Positions 32,029 to 33,847 of a stretch of 33,847 nt of DNA are shown here, piece by piece. The position numbers were made by a program, and so were the translations under genes. Numbering within the stretch: position 1 is the stretch's first letter; each line of letters begins with the position of its first letter. This stretch comes from JBBTWO01 sp038062745. GTDB taxonomy: Bacteria; Patescibacteriota; Microgenomatia; UBA8517. Under the pieces are notes generated by a model, which saw only the letters and a list, made by a program, of their open reading frames with translations, had not been told where the DNA came from and ran no database searches. Location of the stretch: assembly GCA_038062745.1 (NCBI GenBank), contig JBBTWO010000053.1, forward strand, positions 1-33,847, given 5' to 3'.

Positions 32029-33324
32029 CTATAAAGGTAGTTTAAGTGGCTCAATGGTTACTGCGTCAACACTAATATCCATTGGATAGTCAAAACACTC
32101 TATAGAAAAGTTGACAGTATTTTCAATGCCTATGGTAGGAATCGTAATGTTGTAGCCTCTTAACCAACCATCTGCAAACAAAATTATTTTCTCAGATCCA
32201 CTTCCATACCCCACAGCTTCCCATTTAACACACACTTCTGTCCCACTTGCCATATACGCTTTCAAAGCAACAATATCAGCATTATCTTTCAAGTAGGTCA
32301 AAGGCCTTGATTTTACGTCCAATGCTTTGGCGATGTTTATTTTTGAACTAGCAGCTGGAATAGGAATAATTTCATATACTACCGGTGCATCTTTGTTGTT
32401 TGTTTGTTGGATAATAACATCCAAAGTATTTACCAAAACTGGTTTATCGAATATTAGCTTTACTAATTCATTATTGTCCTCTGTTTCAATTTTCGTTGCC
32501 ATTTCTTGTCCATCTGCATAAACTGTAAAAGAAGTAGGTTGTCTTTGAACGGATCCAACAAGCAAAGCTAGTCCACTAATGTTTACTTTTCCTGCTTTAG
32601 TACGTACTTCAATTATTGGTTTGTCTTGCTTAAACCACGCTTGCCTGTTGGCCAGCCAATATGTACTATCATCAAAATCGTTTATACTTTCGCCTTGAGT
32701 ATCCTCGGCTTGATGCGAAACTGTAACAGAAAGATTCTTCTTAAGAATACTTACTTGACGCCAGAAGTCAAATATTTCAGCCGCAACAAAGTCGCCCAGC
32801 TTTATGTCGGCTATCTGAGTAGTAAGGTCCAGTTTTCCCACTTTTGCCGATATGTGTAAAATCATGTTCGATGGAGAAGTAAACTGGTAATTGTCAATCT
32901 GAAATTTTTTTCCACTAGTAGCCACATATTTGACTGCTTGCGAATTTTGCAACAGCTGTCTAACCTTCGAAGTAGTATTTATTAAGATTCCATTATCAAA
33001 ATAAAAAGTATATAGTTTAGCAACATCAATTTCCCCGCTCTTAATTCCTCTCTCAAATAAGTCACTCTCGGTAATTAGTGTTAAATCACGATAGTTCAGG
33101 CCAAACTCAGTACCCAATGCTGATTCTGAAGGTGTATAACCTACACGTAAAAAGTCAATATATCTATTTTTTTCCTGTACTGGGAAATCAAAATAAAAAA
33201 TACTTCCTGCTGCAGGCTTGCCAACTTGATCTCGCAGCTGAGTATAAAAACTTTCTCGTAGTTTGCTGTCAACCAAATGCTTACCAAAGTAAATATTTGA
33301 AAGAACAGAAAATACTAAAACCAA
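32029..33324 (-). CDS. C-terminal part of a frameshifted GT-C protein with discoidin-like domain
   Basis: This frame starts formally at TTG 33324, but it reads open back through the A7 tract (33350-33344 on this strand) and continues the protein of 33315-33847. The first residues (MVLVFSVLSNIYFGK) complete a membrane helix. GSIFYFDF near 40-46 matches GDIVYFDV in the paralogue at 20665-23268. LYTFYFDNGILINTT matches VYTFFYLPGKLIDTT. Residues about 195-325 form a discoidin-like sandwich with DFDDSTYWLANRQAWF and TSFTVYADGQ. It ends with VKWEAVGYGSG and FADGWLRGYN beta strands and lacks a closing helix. As written it would need a one-base shift to be joined to its membrane part. Confidence 0.75.
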   Translation of the reverse strand: MVLVFSVLSNIYFGKHLVDSKLRESFYTQLRDQVGKPAAGSIFYFDFPVQEKNRYIDFLRVGYTPSESALGTEFGLNYRDLTLITESDLFERGIKSGEIDVAKLYTFYFDNGILINTTSKVRQLLQNSQAVKYVATSGKKFQIDNYQFTSPSNMILHISAKVGKLDLTTQIADIKLGDFVAAEIFDFWRQVSILKKNLSVTVSHQAEDTQGESINDFDDSTYWLANRQAWFKQDKPIIEVRTKAGKVNISGLALLVGSVQRQPTSFTVYADGQEMATKIETEDNNELVKLIFDKPVLVNTLDVIIQQTNNKDAPVVYEIIPIPAASSKINIAKALDVKSRPLTYLKDNADIVALKAYMASGTEVCVKWEAVGYGSGSEKIILFADGWLRGYNITIPTIGIENTVNFSIECFDYPMDISVDAVTIEPLKLPL

Positions 33325-33847
33325 ACTAATAAATAGCTTACAGTTTTTTTGCCAAAGGGGAAATTTAGTGTTGATAAAAAGACTACTAAAACCAAGAGGA
33401 ACCCGGGAAAACTAGGCAGTAAATAGCGGTGATCTGATTGCAATAACCAGTCGGTTCTCATTCCGTAGGGTGCATATTGGGAAATATACCAAATAACTCC
33501 AAAAAAGCTAACAATTGTTACTTCTCGCTTGTTTCTATTTTTGAATAAAAAGTATAAAAACACCAAAGACAAAACAACTCCAGTGACAACATACAAACTT
33601 AGTTTTTCTATTTCAAACACCTCGATCAAAATCAATGATCCAAGATTAGCAAAGAAATATTTTACCTTAACTAACAGGTCTGGCTTTAGACCAGAAACAA
33701 TACTTATCGCTCCTACCGGTGACCCATAAAAAAATACACCAAAATGTAGCACTGTATACATCAAAGAAAGTACTAGTCTTTTACCAAATTTCCACTTTCC
33801 TGGGAAGAGATATATGACAGCCAGTACTGGAATGATGTAAGTAAAGG
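33315..33847 (-). CDS. N-terminal/membrane part of a frameshifted GT-C protein, cut at window edge
   Basis: The frame is open from the right edge of the window to TAG at 33317-33315, so the N-terminus is outside. It encodes several membrane helices and YMRTD-like polar loops, including QYAPYGMRTDWLLQSDHRYLLPSFPGF. This part corresponds to the end of the membrane region of the 20665-23268 paralogue (TSNRFFAHSFFALSG). After NFPFGKK the frame runs out at TVSYLLVWF, whereas adding one A to the seven-A tract gives NFPFGKKNCKLFISLVLVF, which continues smoothly into the next frame. The gene is therefore a single GT-C protein broken by one base or by slippage. Confidence 0.75.
   Translation of the reverse strand, partial: FTYIIPVLAVIYLFPGKWKFGKRLVLSLMYTVLHFGVFFYGSPVGAISIVSGLKPDLLVKVKYFFANLGSLILIEVFEIEKLSLYVVTGVVLSLVFLYFLFKNRNKREVTIVSFFGVIWYISQYAPYGMRTDWLLQSDHRYLLPSFPGFLLVLVVFLSTLNFPFGKKTVSYLLVWF
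33344..33350. repeat. A7/T7 homopolymer at GT-C frameshift point
   Basis: Seven T on plus (seven A on the coding strand) lie where the frames of 33315-33847 and 32029-33324 meet. Eight A would restore the frame. The coding strand reads AAA AAA followed by C, which would also suit a -1 shift of the ribosome or polymerase slippage. Confidence 0.65.

Noticed and set aside
1..33847. tRNA, rRNA, CRISPR, insertion sequence or phage genes
   Set aside because: No repeat arrays, transposase motifs or structural RNA were seen by eye, and coding sequence fills nearly all of the window; a tRNAscan or IS search was not possible here.

Overview
This 33.8 kb window is an AT-rich, very compact bacterial locus devoted almost entirely to cell-surface glycan assembly. 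I count 28 gene loci. Ten are large polytopic membrane proteins of the GT-C / YfhO / PMT type, six are family-2 (GT-A) glycosyltransferases and five are class I SAM methyltransferases. The rest are a sugar-nucleotide epimerase-type SDR, a DegT-type aminotransferase, a radical SAM protein, a WbqC-like protein, a DUF5667-like protein and two small membrane proteins. TGA is used as a normal stop (ATGA overlaps at 8230-8233 and 9909-9912). The many YfhO/PMT-like proteins with extracytoplasmic beta-sandwich tails, the DUF5667-like protein and the tight packing suggest a Candidate Phyla Radiation / Patescibacteria genome, perhaps Microgenomates. That placement is inference; there is no rRNA or ribosomal protein marker here. 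I saw no tRNA, rRNA, CRISPR array, transposase or phage gene, and no gene-free stretch longer than about 70 bases.

Layout. 1-5.1 kb: a GT-C protein cut by the window edge and a 55-residue two-helix protein (minus), a YfhO-like protein (plus), a PMT-like protein and a small membrane protein (minus). 5.1-14.9 kb: one long minus-strand run, read from 14923 down. It holds three methyltransferases, a GT2 enzyme broken by a one-base shift in a C7 tract, two tandem TMTC-like GT-C paralogues and a 1032-residue GT-C protein with a carbohydrate-binding-like tail. 15.0-19.7 kb: a fourth methyltransferase (plus) facing a GT2 paralogue (minus), then a plus-strand trio of aminotransferase, radical SAM protein and WbqC-like protein. 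19.7-25.3 kb: a minus-strand run of PMT-like protein, GT-C protein with a discoidin-like tail, and GT2. 25.3-32.0 kb: strand changes at almost every gene, with an orphan GT-C-like protein, DUF5667-like protein, methyltransferase, GtrB-like GT2, WbbL-like GT2, SDR epimerase and a second polyprenyl-phosphate-type GT2. 32.0-33.8 kb: a second discoidin-tailed GT-C protein, broken by a one-base shift in an A7/T7 tract and cut by the window edge.

How the parts could work together (inference from families): the SDR and the aminotransferase make sugar nucleotides. The two GtrB/DPM-like GT2 enzymes charge polyprenyl phosphate with sugars inside the cell. The GT-C enzymes use such lipid-linked sugars outside. 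The other GT2 enzymes build chains inside the cell. The methyltransferases and the radical SAM/WbqC pair decorate sugars.

The most unusual feature is regulatory. At nearly every gene that begins a transcription unit, a TATAAT-like -10 box ends only 6-10 bases before the start codon, and almost no Shine-Dalgarno sequences are visible. This predicts leaderless mRNAs. Several divergent pairs lie 19-33 bases apart and appear to share one bidirectional -10 region.
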